From Hyphomicrobiaceae bacterium (GTDB lineage: Bacteria > Pseudomonadota > Alphaproteobacteria > Rhizobiales > Hyphomicrobiaceae): DNA of 64,000 bases. The notes beneath the pieces are model-generated. The model made no database searches, had not been told where the DNA came from, and worked only from the letters and a program-made list of their open reading frames with translations. Shown one piece after another: positions 54,430 through 64,000 of this stretch (positions are counted from its first letter, which is position 1; every line of letters starts with the position of its first letter). The translations under genes and the position numbers were made by a program. The DNA lies in contig JAKFWF010000013.1 in the NCBI GenBank assembly GCA_021730785.1, positions 1 to 64,000 of the forward strand, given 5' to 3'.

Positions 54430-56007
54430 ATGACCACTTCACCCAAAGACCGCGTCTACATCTTCGACACCACCTTGCGCGACGGCGAACAATGCCCTGG
54501 CGCCACCATGACTTTCGAGGAAAAACTCGAAGTCGCCGACCTGCTCGAAAGCATGGGCGTCGACATCATCGAGGCTGGTTTTCCGATCGCCTCGGACGGT
54601 GATTTCCAAGCGGTCCAGGCCATCGCCAAGCGCATCAAGAACGCCACTGTCACCGGCCTCGCGCGCGCCGGCATGAAGGACATAGACCGTGCCGGCGAGG
54701 CGGTGAAGGGCGCTGCCCGCCCGCGCATCCACACCTTCCTGTCCACCTCGCCCGTGCACATGAAGTACAAGCTGCAGAAGGAGCCGGCCGAAGTCTTACA
54801 GATGGTGCGGGACTCGGTCACGAGAGCCCGCAACTGGGTCGACAACGTCGAGTGGTCGGCCGAGGACGGCACCCGCACGGAATTCGACTTCCTTTGCCAG
54901 TGCGTCGATGCCGCGATCAAGGCCGGCGCCACGACGATCAACATCCCCGACACCGTCGGCTACACCACGCCGGACGAATATCGCAGCCTGTTCCGCAAGG
55001 TTCGTGAGCAGGTTGCGAACTCCGACAAGGCGATCTTTTCCGTCCACTGCCACAATGACCTCGGCATGGCGGTCGCGAACTCGCTGGCCGGCCTCGAAGG
55101 GGGCGCGCGGCAGATCGAGTGCACCATCAATGGCATCGGCGAGCGGGCGGGCAACGCCGCGCTCGAAGAGATCGTGATGGCGATCAAGACCCGCGGCGAC
55201 GTGTTGCCCTATGACTGCCGGATCGATGCCACCATGCTGAACCGGGCCTCGAAGCTGGTGTCGGCGGCGACCTCGTTCCCGGTGCAGTACAACAAGGCGA
55301 TCGTCGGCCGGAACGCATTCGCGCACGAGAGCGGCATCCACCAGGACGGCATGCTCAAGCATACCCAGACCTACGAGATCATGACGCCGGAAAGCGTCGG
55401 CGTGTCGAAGACGTCGCTCGTCATGGGCAAGCACTCAGGTCGCAATGCATTCCGCAACAAGCTGCAGGAGTTGGGCTACGAGCTCGGCGACAACCAGCTG
55501 GAAGATGCGTTCACGCGGTTCAAGACGCTCGCCGACCGCAAGAAGCATATCTACGACGAGGACATCGAGGCCCTGGTCGACGAGGGCATCGCCACTGCGA
55601 CCGACCGCACCAAGGTGATCGCCTTGATCGTCATTGCCGGCACCATGGGCCCCCAGTCGGCGACCTTGACGCTCGACGTCGACGGTACGGAAAAGACCGT
55701 GCAGGCCACTGGCAACGGCCCCGTCGATGCGACCTTCAACGCGATCCACAAGTTGATCCCGCACACCGCCATGCTTGAACTCTATCAGGTGCATGCGGTG
55801 ACGCAGGGCACGGATGCACAGGCGGAAGTGTCGGTGCGTCTACATGAAGAGGGGCGCACCGTGACCGCCAAGGCTGCCGATCCAGATACGCTGGTCGCAT
55901 CCGCCAAGGCCTATATCGGCGCGCTCAACAAGCTGATGATCAAGCGCCAGCGCGAGGCGACCCCGCAGACCACCGCGCCCGACCGCCTGCGCCTCGGCGG
56001 CGTCTGA
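54430..56007 (+). CDS. leuA: 2-isopropylmalate synthase
   Basis: 525 residues, condenses acetyl-CoA and 2-oxoisovalerate in leucine synthesis. DTTLRDGEQ (catalytic), SVHCHNDLG (metal HxH) and the C-terminal LeuA regulatory domain (GNGPVDATFNAIHKL) for feedback inhibition are present, length as in the family. It is preceded by a Leu-rich leader and followed by an intrinsic terminator, so it is a single-gene transcription unit. Confidence 0.96.
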   Translation: MTTSPKDRVYIFDTTLRDGEQCPGATMTFEEKLEVADLLESMGVDIIEAGFPIASDGDFQAVQAIAKRIKNATVTGLARAGMKDIDRAGEAVKGAARPRIHTFLSTSPVHMKYKLQKEPAEVLQMVRDSVTRARNWVDNVEWSAEDGTRTEFDFLCQCVDAAIKAGATTINIPDTVGYTTPDEYRSLFRKVREQVANSDKAIFSVHCHNDLGMAVANSLAGLEGGARQIECTINGIGERAGNAALEEIVMAIKTRGDVLPYDCRIDATMLNRASKLVSAATSFPVQYNKAIVGRNAFAHESGIHQDGMLKHTQTYEIMTPESVGVSKTSLVMGKHSGRNAFRNKLQELGYELGDNQLEDAFTRFKTLADRKKHIYDEDIEALVDEGIATATDRTKVIALIVIAGTMGPQSATLTLDVDGTEKTVQATGNGPVDATFNAIHKLIPHTAMLELYQVHAVTQGTDAQAEVSVRLHEEGRTVTAKAADPDTLVASAKAYIGALNKLMIKRQREATPQTTAPDRLRLGGV

Positions 56008-56053
56008 GCAGGGGTTGCTGGCGGTTGTTGCTGTACGCCAGTTCGGCAAGAAT

Positions 56054-56085
56054 GCCCGCCGGTTGACCCTCGGCGGGCTTTTTTT
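56054..56085 (+). terminator. intrinsic terminator of leuA
   Basis: GCCCGCCG (56054-56061) pairs with CGGCGGGC (56071-56078) around a 9-base loop, followed by seven T. A textbook Rho-independent terminator 46 bases after the leuA stop. Confidence 0.9.
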
Positions 56086-56129
56086 ATCGAACTGCCTTGA
56101 AATTGGTGCACAACTGCCGGCACCCTCTT

Positions 56130-56138
56130 TGCTATGAT
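56130..56138 (+). promoter_or_regulatory. possible extended -10 promoter of the mre operon
   Basis: TGCTATGAT (TG-N-TATGAT) is a good extended -10 sequence, 72 bases before the mreB start and after the leuA terminator. No clear -35 was found. Confidence 0.35.
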
Positions 56139-56209
56139 CGATCAGCCGGGGGGCATCGCAGTGCGGCGGCCAGTGGGTCGCAGTTGAATTCCGAAGGATA
56201 GTTTCGCGT

Positions 56210-57247
56210 ATGCTGTCGGCAGTCACAGGCGTATTTTCCGACGACATCGCCATTGATCTGGGCACGGCCAACACGCTCGTGCACGTGCTCGGCAGCGGCA
56301 CGATCATCGACGAGCCGTCGGTGGTCGCGGTGCGCAACCGCAACGGCCAGCGCGAGGTTCTGGCGGTCGGTGCCAAGGCCAAGCTGATGGTCGGCCGCAC
56401 GCCCGAGGCGATCGAGACCATCCGCCCGCTGCGGGATGGGGTCATCGCCGACTTCATCGCGACCGAGGAAATGCTGCGCCAGTTCATCAAGCGCGCCAAG
56501 TCGATGATGGGGTTCAGGCGGCCGCGCATTCTCATCTGTGTGCCAGCCGGCGCCACCCCGGTCGAGCGCCGCGCGGTCTATGAAACCGCCGTGTCGGCGG
56601 GGGCACGGCGGGTGTATCTGATCGAGGAGCCGGTCGCTGCATCCCTCGGCGCCGGCTTGCCGATCGACGACCCGGCCGGCGCCATGGTGGTCGATATCGG
56701 CGGCGGAACGACCGACATCGCCGTGTTGTCGCTCGGCGGCGTCGTGCAGGCACGCTCGCTGCGGTGCGCGGGCAATGCCATGGACGAAGCCATCATCCGC
56801 TTCGTGCGCCGCAAGCACCAGCTGCTGATCGGCGAGGGCAATGCCGAGCGCATCAAGATCGAAGCGGGCAGTGCCATGGTCGGTGTCAACGGACGGGCTG
56901 CCGAAATCCACATTCGCGGCCGGGATCTGCGCCAGGGCCGTCCCAAGAGCATCATTCTCGGCCCACAGGACATCGCGGAGGCGCTGGAAGGGCCCATCGA
57001 GGAAATCGCCGAATTCACCCAGCGGGCATTGGAGGACCTGCCGCCCGAGGTTTCGACCGACATCTGCGAACGGGGCATCCATCTGACCGGGGGCGGGGCG
57101 CTGCTCGACCAGTTGGATGCCGAGCTCGAACGGCGGGTCGGCGTGAAGTTTGCAGTGCCGAAGGAACCGATGCGCTGTGTCGTGAAAGGCACCGCGGAAG
57201 TCCTCGCGGACCTGTCGAAGCGTGAGCACTTGCTGATCAAACCCTGA
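56210..57247 (+). CDS. mreB: rod shape-determining protein MreB
   Basis: 345 residues, bacterial actin. IAIDLGTANTLVH (phosphate 1), VVDIGGGTTDIAV (phosphate 2) and GGGALLDQL (adenosine) motifs are intact. It directs lateral cell-wall synthesis on the inner face of the membrane. First gene of the elongasome operon mreB-mreC-mreD-mrdA-rodA. Confidence 0.97.
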   Translation: MLSAVTGVFSDDIAIDLGTANTLVHVLGSGTIIDEPSVVAVRNRNGQREVLAVGAKAKLMVGRTPEAIETIRPLRDGVIADFIATEEMLRQFIKRAKSMMGFRRPRILICVPAGATPVERRAVYETAVSAGARRVYLIEEPVAASLGAGLPIDDPAGAMVVDIGGGTTDIAVLSLGGVVQARSLRCAGNAMDEAIIRFVRRKHQLLIGEGNAERIKIEAGSAMVGVNGRAAEIHIRGRDLRQGRPKSIILGPQDIAEALEGPIEEIAEFTQRALEDLPPEVSTDICERGIHLTGGGALLDQLDAELERRVGVKFAVPKEPMRCVVKGTAEVLADLSKREHLLIKP

Positions 57248-57277
57248 CGGCACCGCCTTAACCATACCAGTCGCCCC

Positions 57278-58234
57278 ATGAGGATGCTCCGAAATGACCC
57301 GTTTGCGCGACGCCCACCGGGGCGACGGCTGCGCGTGACTGTGCCTGGCGGCCAGTCGGGGCTCCTCGTCGTGTTGATCCTCGCCTCTGTCGCCCTGCTG
57401 TTTCTGAGCCGGCTCGAACAGGCGACGCTGCTGGCCGTGCGTTGGCAACTGGCCGAACTGTCGGCGCCGGTGCTGAGGATCGCGGAGGTGCCACTCGAGC
57501 ACGTGCGCAAGATCGGCCGGCGGGCCGCGGCCCACTTCGAGCTGTTCGATGAACTCGACCGTTTGCGGGCCGAGAACCAGCGATTGCGCCACTGGCAGGA
57601 GCGGGCAGAGGCGGCGGATCAAAGGGCCAGCCAGCTGGCACGTCTGGCCCGCGTCGTCGAGGAGCCGCAGCATGCATTTGCAACGACCCGCGTGCTCTCC
57701 GATGCAAGCGGGCCGTTCACCCGCACCGTTATGCTGGGGGCCGGGCGCGAGTCCGGGTTGAAATCAGCGCACCCCGTGATCGATGCGGACGGCCTCGTCG
57801 GGCGCATCATCGAAGCCGGTCCGCGGGTGTCACGCGTGCTGCTCGTCACCGACAGCAACAGCCGCATTCCCGTCGAAATCGGCAAACTTGGCGTACGCGC
57901 CCTGGTGGCCGGTGACAACGGCCCAGCACCGCGGATCATTCACCTGCCGGCAGCTGCCGGCATCGAGGCCGGCGATGCCGTCATTACGTCCGGGGTCGGT
58001 GGCTTGTTCCCGCGCGGCCTCAGCGTCGGCACGATCATCGACGAGGGCGGTGGCATGGTCCGCGTGAAACCGCACGCGCGCCTTGAGAACCTCGACTTCG
58101 TCACGGCGCTGCTGGTCGATAGCCCAGCGTTTGATCTCAGCGACGACGACAAGCCCAGGCGCCAGCGCGACGCCGTGAGCCGTCGTGTCGGCAGCGGACG
58201 CGCCACCTCTGGACAAGGGCTGACGGTACCATGA
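57278..58234 (+). CDS. mreC: rod shape-determining protein MreC
   Basis: 318 residues. A single membrane segment (about 28-45) follows a basic N-terminus; a coiled coil around 80-125 (FDELDRLRAENQRLRHWQER) and two beta-barrel domains face the periplasm. It couples MreB to the cell-wall synthases. Starts 30 bases after mreB. Confidence 0.92.
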   Translation: MRMLRNDPFARRPPGRRLRVTVPGGQSGLLVVLILASVALLFLSRLEQATLLAVRWQLAELSAPVLRIAEVPLEHVRKIGRRAAAHFELFDELDRLRAENQRLRHWQERAEAADQRASQLARLARVVEEPQHAFATTRVLSDASGPFTRTVMLGAGRESGLKSAHPVIDADGLVGRIIEAGPRVSRVLLVTDSNSRIPVEIGKLGVRALVAGDNGPAPRIIHLPAAAGIEAGDAVITSGVGGLFPRGLSVGTIIDEGGGMVRVKPHARLENLDFVTALLVDSPAFDLSDDDKPRRQRDAVSRRVGSGRATSGQGLTVP

Positions 58235-58277
58235 CAGCACGCGACCGTGTGATCAGTAGAGCGCGGAGGGTGCCTTA

Positions 58278-58796
58278 ATGCCCACCCGCTCGTTCAGGGA
58301 CCAGATGCCCGGTGTGAGCCTGGCGCTGGCGATGTTGCTCGCAGCCTTGCCCTGGGGCCTGCCGGCCGATGCGCGCTTCCTGCTGCCGCTGCTGCCCTAT
58401 ATCGTGATCCACTTCTGGGTGGTGCGCCGGCCGGCGCTCATGCCGGAGTGGCTGATCTTCCTCGCTGGCCTTGGCACCGACGTGATGACCCATGGCCCAC
58501 TCGGCTACTGGTCGCTCATCTATCTGCTGGGTTTTGCACTCTGCACCGGCTCGCGCGGACTGACGCGATGGGGCGCGCTCGGCCGCTGGCTGCAGTTCTG
58601 CGTGACGATCGTCGGGCTCGCCTTCGTGCAGTGGCTGGTGGCCTCGCTTTATGTCCTGAGCGTCGCCGACTGGAAGCCGCTGGTACGCAGCGCAACCGGG
58701 TTATGCCTGCTCTACCCCCTTGTCGGCATGATGTTCCGCCCGGTTCTGCGGCTGTGGCGCCCAGCAGCCAATCCCAGCCTCCAGCGGGGAGGCTGA
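58278..58796 (+). CDS. mreD: rod shape-determining protein MreD
   Basis: 172 residues with five or so membrane segments. Sequence of the family is loosely conserved; the place between mreC and mrdA and size support the name. GGAGGG is 7 bases before the ATG. Confidence 0.85.
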   Translation: MPTRSFRDQMPGVSLALAMLLAALPWGLPADARFLLPLLPYIVIHFWVVRRPALMPEWLIFLAGLGTDVMTHGPLGYWSLIYLLGFALCTGSRGLTRWGALGRWLQFCVTIVGLAFVQWLVASLYVLSVADWKPLVRSATGLCLLYPLVGMMFRPVLRLWRPAANPSLQRGG

Positions 58797-58800
58797 ATCC

Positions 58801-60681
58801 ATGTTCGGCATCACCCGCGACGACGACGCGCAGCGCCGCGGCTTTTCCAGGCGAGCCCTGGTGCTCGGCGCAGTTCAGCTCGCAGCGTTCGGCGCAACCG
58901 CGGCCAAGCTCTATCATGTGCAGGTGGTGGAGGGTTGGCGTTATGCGCCGCTGGCGGATGAAAACCGCACCAGCGTACAGCTTCTGGCGCCCGAGCGGGG
59001 CCGCATCTTCGATCGTTACGGGGCATTGCTCGCCGCCAATCGCGAAGGCTTCCGCGCGACAATCGTGCCGTCGCTTGCGGGCGACATTCAATTGGTACTG
59101 GAGCGGCTGGCCCGCGTCATAGCAATCACCGAAGACGAGCGGGAACGGCTGATCGTGCGCGCGCGCCGGCAGCAGCCCAATATCCCGTTGCTGGTCACCC
59201 ACGAGTTGACCTTCGAGCAGGTCGCGCGCCTCGGGCTGCTGGCGCCGCAGCTGCCGGGCGTGGTCGTCGAACCGGCGGCGACCCGCGACTATGTCGCGGG
59301 CGAGGCACTCAGCCATGTGGTCGGCCACGTCGGCAACGTCGAGCGCGTCGCCATCGACGATGATCCTCTACTGCGGCTGCCAGGGTTAAAGGTCGGGCGC
59401 ACCGGCATCGAGCGCGGGCTCGACGAGCGCCTGCGCGGCCGGGCCGGCATGATCAAGCACGAGATCGATGCGCGCGGCCGCATCGTGCGCACACTGTCGC
59501 GCACCGAGGCCCAGCGCGGCGACGACATCGCCCTCACCATCGACAGCGGCCTGCAGCAGGCGGTCACCCGGCGGCTTGCCCGCGAGCGGCTGGCGGCCAG
59601 CGTTGCGATCGATATCGAGAGCGGTGATGTCGTGCACATGGTCTCGGTGCCGACGCACGATGCAGGCGACCTCGTCCGACGCGTGAGCCCACGCGCCTGG
59701 GCGCAGTTCCAGGCCCGCACACAGACGCAAGGCGGCGATCCCTTGGTCAATCGGGCGATCCGCGGGCTCTATCCGCCAGGCTCGACGTTCAAGATGGTGA
59801 CGGCGCTGGCGGCACTCGAGGCGGGCGTCATGGACCTCAAGACCCGCATCACCTGCGAAGGATCGACGGAACTTGCCGGCCAGGTTTTCCGCTGCTGGAA
59901 CCGCACCGGGCACAAGGCTTGCGATTTTCATCGCGCGCTGCGCGAAAGCTGCGACTGCTATTTCTACGAGATGGCGCGCCTCACCGGCATCGAGGCAATT
60001 GCCGCCATGGCCCGCCGCCTGGGCTTCGGGCAGACCTTCGAGACGGGGCTCGCACTGCAGAAGGCGGGGGTCGTTCCTGACCCTGCCTGGAAACGCGGGC
60101 GCTTCAACCGGGGCTGGCTCGGCGGCGAAACCCTGCTCGCCGGCATCGGCCAGGGTTACGTGCTGGCAACGCCATTGCAGATGGCGGTGATGACGGCCCG
60201 GCTCGCGAGCGGGCGCGCGGTGGTGCCACAGTTCGTCAGGCCAGGACGCGGACAGGTGCGAGCGCCGTTTGCGGACCTGGGCGTGCGGCCCGAGCTGATC
60301 CGTGCGGTGCGCCGCGCCATGTCGGCAGTTGTCAACGAGGACGGCGGCACCGGCGGCACTGCGAGGCTGGACGCCGGGCTGCCGCTGGTCGCCGGTAAGA
60401 CCGGAACCTCGCAGGTCACGCGCCTGTCCGCCGAACGCAGCGGCGTGCCGCTGCGCTTCGAACAGCGCGACCACGCACTGTTTGTTGCCTTCGTGCCGGC
60501 CGAACAGCCGCGTTATGCGGTGTCGGTTGTCGTCGAGCATGGCGGCGGGGGCGGAGCGACCGCCGGCCCGGTCATGCGCGACATTATTGCCGAGGTCCTT
60601 GCGCGCGATCCAGCTGCCCAGCCCTCCTACCCCGACCGTGCCGTGGGCCTGTCCGACGCCACCGGCGCCGGCCGGGGGTGA
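58801..60681 (+). CDS. mrdA: penicillin-binding protein 2
   Basis: 626 residues, transpeptidase of the elongasome. One N-terminal membrane segment (about 20-40), a PBP dimerisation domain, and the transpeptidase motifs: S-x-x-K as STFK (about 327), SCD for SxN (about 383) and KTGTS (about 532). Starts 4 bases after mreD, and rodA starts 8 bases later. Confidence 0.95.
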   Translation: MFGITRDDDAQRRGFSRRALVLGAVQLAAFGATAAKLYHVQVVEGWRYAPLADENRTSVQLLAPERGRIFDRYGALLAANREGFRATIVPSLAGDIQLVLERLARVIAITEDERERLIVRARRQQPNIPLLVTHELTFEQVARLGLLAPQLPGVVVEPAATRDYVAGEALSHVVGHVGNVERVAIDDDPLLRLPGLKVGRTGIERGLDERLRGRAGMIKHEIDARGRIVRTLSRTEAQRGDDIALTIDSGLQQAVTRRLARERLAASVAIDIESGDVVHMVSVPTHDAGDLVRRVSPRAWAQFQARTQTQGGDPLVNRAIRGLYPPGSTFKMVTALAALEAGVMDLKTRITCEGSTELAGQVFRCWNRTGHKACDFHRALRESCDCYFYEMARLTGIEAIAAMARRLGFGQTFETGLALQKAGVVPDPAWKRGRFNRGWLGGETLLAGIGQGYVLATPLQMAVMTARLASGRAVVPQFVRPGRGQVRAPFADLGVRPELIRAVRRAMSAVVNEDGGTGGTARLDAGLPLVAGKTGTSQVTRLSAERSGVPLRFEQRDHALFVAFVPAEQPRYAVSVVVEHGGGGGATAGPVMRDIIAEVLARDPAAQPSYPDRAVGLSDATGAGRG

Positions 60682-60688
60682 GGCAGGC

Positions 60689-61822
60689 ATGGCACGGCCC
60701 CAGTCGACGGCAACGCAGCGCACCATCGGCGAAAAGCTGCTCGGCGTGCAGTGGCCGCTGCTCGGTCTCCTGTGCTTGCTGGCCACCGTCGGGATCACGG
60801 CACAGGTCGCGGCCGGCGGCGGAAGTTTCAGCCCCTGGGCCGACAAGCACGCCCTGCGCTTCGTCCTGACGCTGGCCCTGGTGCTGGCCATCGCCTGCAC
60901 GCCGCTGCAGTGGTGGATCGACATTGCCTATCCAGTCTATGCAATCGCCCTGTTGCTGCTGATGCTGGTGCCGTATTTCGGCATCGAGGCGCTGGGCGCG
61001 CGGCGCTGGCTCGGCATCGGCGGCGTAACATTCCAGCCGGCGGAACTCATGAAGGTCGCGCTGGTGCTGATGCTGGCGCGCTACTACCAGGCCCTGCGGC
61101 CGGACCGCGTCTCCAGTCCGCTGTACGTTCTCGTGCCGTTGGTTCTGATCGCCTTGCCGGTCGCCTTGACCTTGAAGCAGCCGGATCTAGGCACCGCGGT
61201 GCTGTTCGGGCTGGTTGGCGTCACATTGATGTACCTGGCCGGCGTCACCGTGTTCTACTTCATCGGCGGTGCGCTCGCGGCGGTCTGGGCCGCACCCCTG
61301 GTGTGGAGCCGCTTGCACGACTACCAGCGGCGGCGTGTCGAGATCTTTCTCGATCCAGACAAGGACCCGCTCGGCGCCGGCTATCACATCGCCCAGTCGA
61401 AGATTGCGCTGGGCTCGGGCGGGCTGTCCGGCCGGGGCTTCATGCAGGGCACGCAGAGCCAACTCGACTTCATCCCGGAGAAGCACACCGATTTCATTTT
61501 CGCAACCCTGGCCGAGCAGTGGGGTTTTGCCGGGGCAATGACGCTGGTTGCGCTCTACGTGCTGGTGCTGGCGCTGATGATCACGATGGCCCTGCGCTGC
61601 CGCAGTCAGTTCGCCCGCCTCGCCATCGGCGGCGCCGGACTGATCGTGTTCCTCTATGCTTTCATCAACATCGCCATGGTGACGGGCATCGTGCCCGTGG
61701 TCGGGGTGCCGCTGCCGCTCATTTCCTACGGTGGCACGTCGATGACGACGATCATGGTCGCGGTCGGCATCGCCATGTGCGCCCATGTCAACCGCACGAC
61801 GCCCGTGCACCGCGGCGGGTGA
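60689..61822 (+). CDS. rodA: RodA glycosyltransferase (SEDS family)
   Basis: 377 residues with about ten membrane segments. SEDS markers: [43 protein letters not shown] (with the catalytic Asp) and [11 protein letters not shown]. It polymerises lipid II glycan strands with PBP2. The ATG at 60689 fits the family; the frame is open further upstream inside mrdA. Confidence 0.95.
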   Translation: MARPQSTATQRTIGEKLLGVQWPLLGLLCLLATVGITAQVAAGGGSFSPWADKHALRFVLTLALVLAIACTPLQWWIDIAYPVYAIALLLLMLVPYFGIEALGARRWLGIGGVTFQPAELMKVALVLMLARYYQALRPDRVSSPLYVLVPLVLIALPVALTLKQPDLGTAVLFGLVGVTLMYLAGVTVFYFIGGALAAVWAAPLVWSRLHDYQRRRVEIFLDPDKDPLGAGYHIAQSKIALGSGGLSGRGFMQGTQSQLDFIPEKHTDFIFATLAEQWGFAGAMTLVALYVLVLALMITMALRCRSQFARLAIGGAGLIVFLYAFINIAMVTGIVPVVGVPLPLISYGGTSMTTIMVAVGIAMCAHVNRTTPVHRGG

Positions 61823-61941
61823 GACAAGGGAGGTGCCGGCAGAGCTGCCCCGCCGTGCCGTCATCCGGCCCTTACCCAGCGACCGGGCCCATGCTACACG
61901 CGCCCAACCGCACGCCAACGCAAAAAGCCAGCAGTTCACCC

Positions 61942-63378
61942 ATGAGCACCACCAGCAAACCGGCAAAGCCCGTGATCACGCGCTTTGCCCCCTCGCCAAC
62001 CGGTTTCCTGCATATCGGCGGGGCGCGCACGGCGCTGTTCAACTGGCTCTATGCGCAACACACTGGCGGCAAGTTCCTGCTGCGGATCGAGGATACCGAT
62101 CGCGCCCGCCACACGCCGGACGCGGTTGATGCCATCCTTGATGGCTTGAAGTGGCTCGGGCTGCAGTGGGATGGCGAGCCGATCTCGCAGTTCAGCCGGG
62201 CCGCCCGCCACGCCGAGGTGGCACATGCGCTGCTGGCCGCCGGCCAGGCCTACCGCTGCTATGTGCCAGCCGAGGAACTCGCCGCAGAACGCGCCAAGGC
62301 GGAAGCCGAGAAACGCTTTTTCACGGTCGCGAGCCCCTGGCGCGACCGCGATCCGGCAACCGCGCCAGCCGGCGTCGCTCCCGTCATCCGTTTCAAGGCG
62401 CCGCGCGACGGCGAGACCGTGGTCGAGGACGTCGTGCAGGGTCGCGTGGTGTTCCAAAACAAGGACTTCGACGATCTCGTCATCCTGCGTTCGGACGGAA
62501 CGCCGATCTACAACCTGGCGGTCGTCGTCGATGACCACGACATGGGCGTGACGCACATCATCCGCGGCGTCGACCACCTGACCAATGCCGCCCGCCAGAC
62601 CCAGATCTATCGCGCCATGGGCTGGGATGTCCCGGTGTTCGGCCATGTGCCGCTGATCCACGGTCCGGACGGGCAGAAGCTGTCGAAGCGGCATGGGGCG
62701 CTCGGCATTGAAGCTTATCGCGCCATGGGCTATCTGCCGGCGGCCCTCAACAACTACCTCGTGCGGCTGGGCTGGAGCCACGGCGACGACGAAATCTTCC
62801 CGCTGGCAAAGATGATCGAGTGGTTCGATCTGAATTCCCTCGGCAAGTCCGCGTCGCGCATGGATTTCCTCAAACTCGCCGACACCAACGCCCACTACAT
62901 CCGCGAGGCAACGGACGCCACCTTGCTGGCCAACATCGAGCGCGTGCTGCCCGAACTCGGCATTTCAGGTGTGCCCGCGAACCTGACTGCTACCCAGCGG
63001 GCACAGTTTTTGGCGCTGATCCCCGATCTGAAGCCGCGGGCGAAGACGCTGCGCGAGGTCGTCACGGGGGCAGCGGCGCTGTTCCTTGAGCGGCCGCTGC
63101 AACTCGACGTGAAGGCGCTCGCGTTGATCGATGCGGAGGCAAGAGTGCACATCAAGGCGCTCAGCGGGCGGTTCCGCGCGCTTGGCGCGTGGAGCGCGAA
63201 GGCGCTCGAGGACGATGTGCGCAGCTATGCCGAAGCGGGTGGCCATAAGCTCGGCAAAATCGCCCAGCCGCTGCGGGCAGCCATCACGGCTGCGTCGGTG
63301 TCGCCGCCGGTGTTCAGCCTGATGGCGATTCTCGGCCGCGAGGAAACACTGGCGCGGCTCGAGGAACAGGCTGGGTGA
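61942..63378 (+). CDS. gltX: glutamate-tRNA ligase
   Basis: 478 residues. Class I signature HIGG (24-27 in FLHIGGART) and KLSKR (about 246-250). The C-terminal anticodon-binding helices are present; the zinc-binding Cys cluster of the E. coli enzyme is not, as is usual in alphaproteobacteria. With GatCAB present, it or a paralogue may be non-discriminating toward tRNA(Gln). It follows rodA by 119 bases. Confidence 0.95.
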   Translation: MSTTSKPAKPVITRFAPSPTGFLHIGGARTALFNWLYAQHTGGKFLLRIEDTDRARHTPDAVDAILDGLKWLGLQWDGEPISQFSRAARHAEVAHALLAAGQAYRCYVPAEELAAERAKAEAEKRFFTVASPWRDRDPATAPAGVAPVIRFKAPRDGETVVEDVVQGRVVFQNKDFDDLVILRSDGTPIYNLAVVVDDHDMGVTHIIRGVDHLTNAARQTQIYRAMGWDVPVFGHVPLIHGPDGQKLSKRHGALGIEAYRAMGYLPAALNNYLVRLGWSHGDDEIFPLAKMIEWFDLNSLGKSASRMDFLKLADTNAHYIREATDATLLANIERVLPELGISGVPANLTATQRAQFLALIPDLKPRAKTLREVVTGAAALFLERPLQLDVKALALIDAEARVHIKALSGRFRALGAWSAKALEDDVRSYAEAGGHKLGKIAQPLRAAITAASVSPPVFSLMAILGREETLARLEEQAG

Positions 63379-63389
63379 GCGCCGCTGTT

Positions 63390-64000
63390 TCACTTCGCCT
63401 TGAGAAATTCCGCCACGCGATCGGCGAGTTCATCGCCGAACAGGTCGCGGAAGAAGTGGTCGGCGCCGTCGATCGTGACTGTCTCGACCCGCGAGCTTAG
63501 AAACCGGCCGGCGCGGGAGGCGGCCAGTGCCGCCGGCAATTCCGGCGTCACCATATCGTCGCCGGCCACCACCACCAGCGTCGGCACCGTGACCTGGCCG
63601 AGCAGGACCAGGACATCGACCTGCGGATCGGGCGCGTAGTAGTCGTGAAAGGCTGCCGCCGTGACTTTGGCCGGGCGGCAATGCAGGAAGCCTGGCACGT
63701 CAACCAGGGTATCGCCCTCGCCGTCCTCGACCTTTTTGCGTGCCATGGCCATGAGGGGAGCGAGCGGCTGGCCGAAGGCCTGGGCGTAGCGTCGCGCGAT
63801 CTCGGCTTCGCTCTGGTACAAGGGGGCTGCCAAGATCAAACTACGCACGCCGGCGTCGGCACGCTCGACGATGGCAAGGGCTGCCTGCGCCGCGCCACGC
63901 GAATGGCCAAGAAGGGTGATGTTGGTTGCGCCCTTTTTCTGCAGCCACTCGACCCAGGCGATGATCTCGTCGCCACCGTCCGCGTGGCGGTGGTCATGCT
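63390..64000 (-). CDS. alpha/beta hydrolase, 5' end beyond the window
   Basis: The frame enters from the right edge and covers at least 203 residues. The nucleophile elbow is GHSRGAAQA (near 63905 in the sequence, read on minus), the acid is in VVVAGDDMVTPE, and the His is in IDGADHFF. It resembles prolyl-oligopeptidase-like and other small serine hydrolases. Substrate unknown. It converges with gltX, 11 bases apart. No start codon is visible. Confidence 0.78.
   Translation of the reverse strand, partial: HDHRHADGGDEIIAWVEWLQKKGATNITLLGHSRGAAQAALAIVERADAGVRSLILAAPLYQSEAEIARRYAQAFGQPLAPLMAMARKKVEDGEGDTLVDVPGFLHCRPAKVTAAAFHDYYAPDPQVDVLVLLGQVTVPTLVVVAGDDMVTPELPAALAASRAGRFLSSRVETVTIDGADHFFRDLFGDELADRVAEFLKAK

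Overview
The window looks like one stretch of the chromosome of a GC-rich alphaproteobacterium. The inference rests on a GatB (29338-30855) that begins [16 protein letters not shown], a D-tartrate dehydratase (49579-50748) whose catalytic residues fall at the numbering I remember for the Bradyrhizobium japonicum enzyme, an E. coli-type SerA with an ACT domain, an mreBCD-mrdA-rodA run followed by gltX, and REP-like palindromes of the kind common in alphaproteobacterial intergenic DNA. I cannot fix the genus; Rhodospirillales or Hyphomicrobiales are both plausible. I saw no rRNA, tRNA or CRISPR array.

Layout. 1-1424: accessory, AT-richer edge with the end of an IS630-type transposase and a frameshifted P-loop ATPase. 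1673-7474: serine synthesis (serA), an RhlE-type helicase, a small hydrolase, a secreted Cys-rich protein, a PAS/zinc protein and a small unknown protein. 7475-8075: gene-free, with REP-like inverted repeats. 8076-15165: a signalling block holding a CheB-CheR-PAS-histidine kinase fusion, two single-domain receivers, a receiver-like protein without the phospho-acceptor Asp, and a class III adenylate cyclase. Hairpin clusters and consensus DnaA boxes lie between these genes. 15275-20486: a 2OG-Fe(II) oxygenase-like protein, an acetyltransferase, a polysaccharide deacetylase, an epoxide hydrolase-like protein and thrS. 20531-22273: an AT-richer pair, a membrane-anchored ParA-type ATPase with a small helical partner, which is the best candidate here for an undescribed system.

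22289-34618: a SoxB-like oxidase, a core-MetE methyltransferase, a translationally coupled pterin-synthase-like/glycosyltransferase/methyltransferase operon, two small envelope proteins, an M24 peptidase, gatB, a Uma2 protein, a ThDP enzyme and hslO. 34645-39939: a PspA-like protein, ubiB coupled to a phosphatase, and a GT87/GT2 pair. 39940-43192: a divergent regulator and a tungstate ABC transporter (tupBCA). 43209-49465: a Clp_N-like/DUF4332 protein, uvrC with a large acidic insertion, a small winged-helix-like protein and a DbpA-like helicase. 49579-52551: tarD, a RuBisCO-like protein and a coupled cupin, probably sugar-acid metabolism. 52563-56085: a secreted protein, a PhzF homologue, and leuA preceded by a previously unannotated Leu-rich leader peptide and closed by an intrinsic terminator. 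56210-63378: the rod-shape/elongasome operon (mreB, mreC, mreD, mrdA, rodA) and gltX. A truncated alpha/beta hydrolase runs off the right edge.

How genes may work together: the elongasome block is a classic functional unit. SerA, LeuA and core-MetE are amino-acid synthesis. GatB with a GluRS lacking the zinc domain fits the alphaproteobacterial indirect route to Gln-tRNA and Asn-tRNA. Coordinates of starts were adjusted wherever a Shine-Dalgarno or family length favoured an internal start; those choices are explained in each entry.
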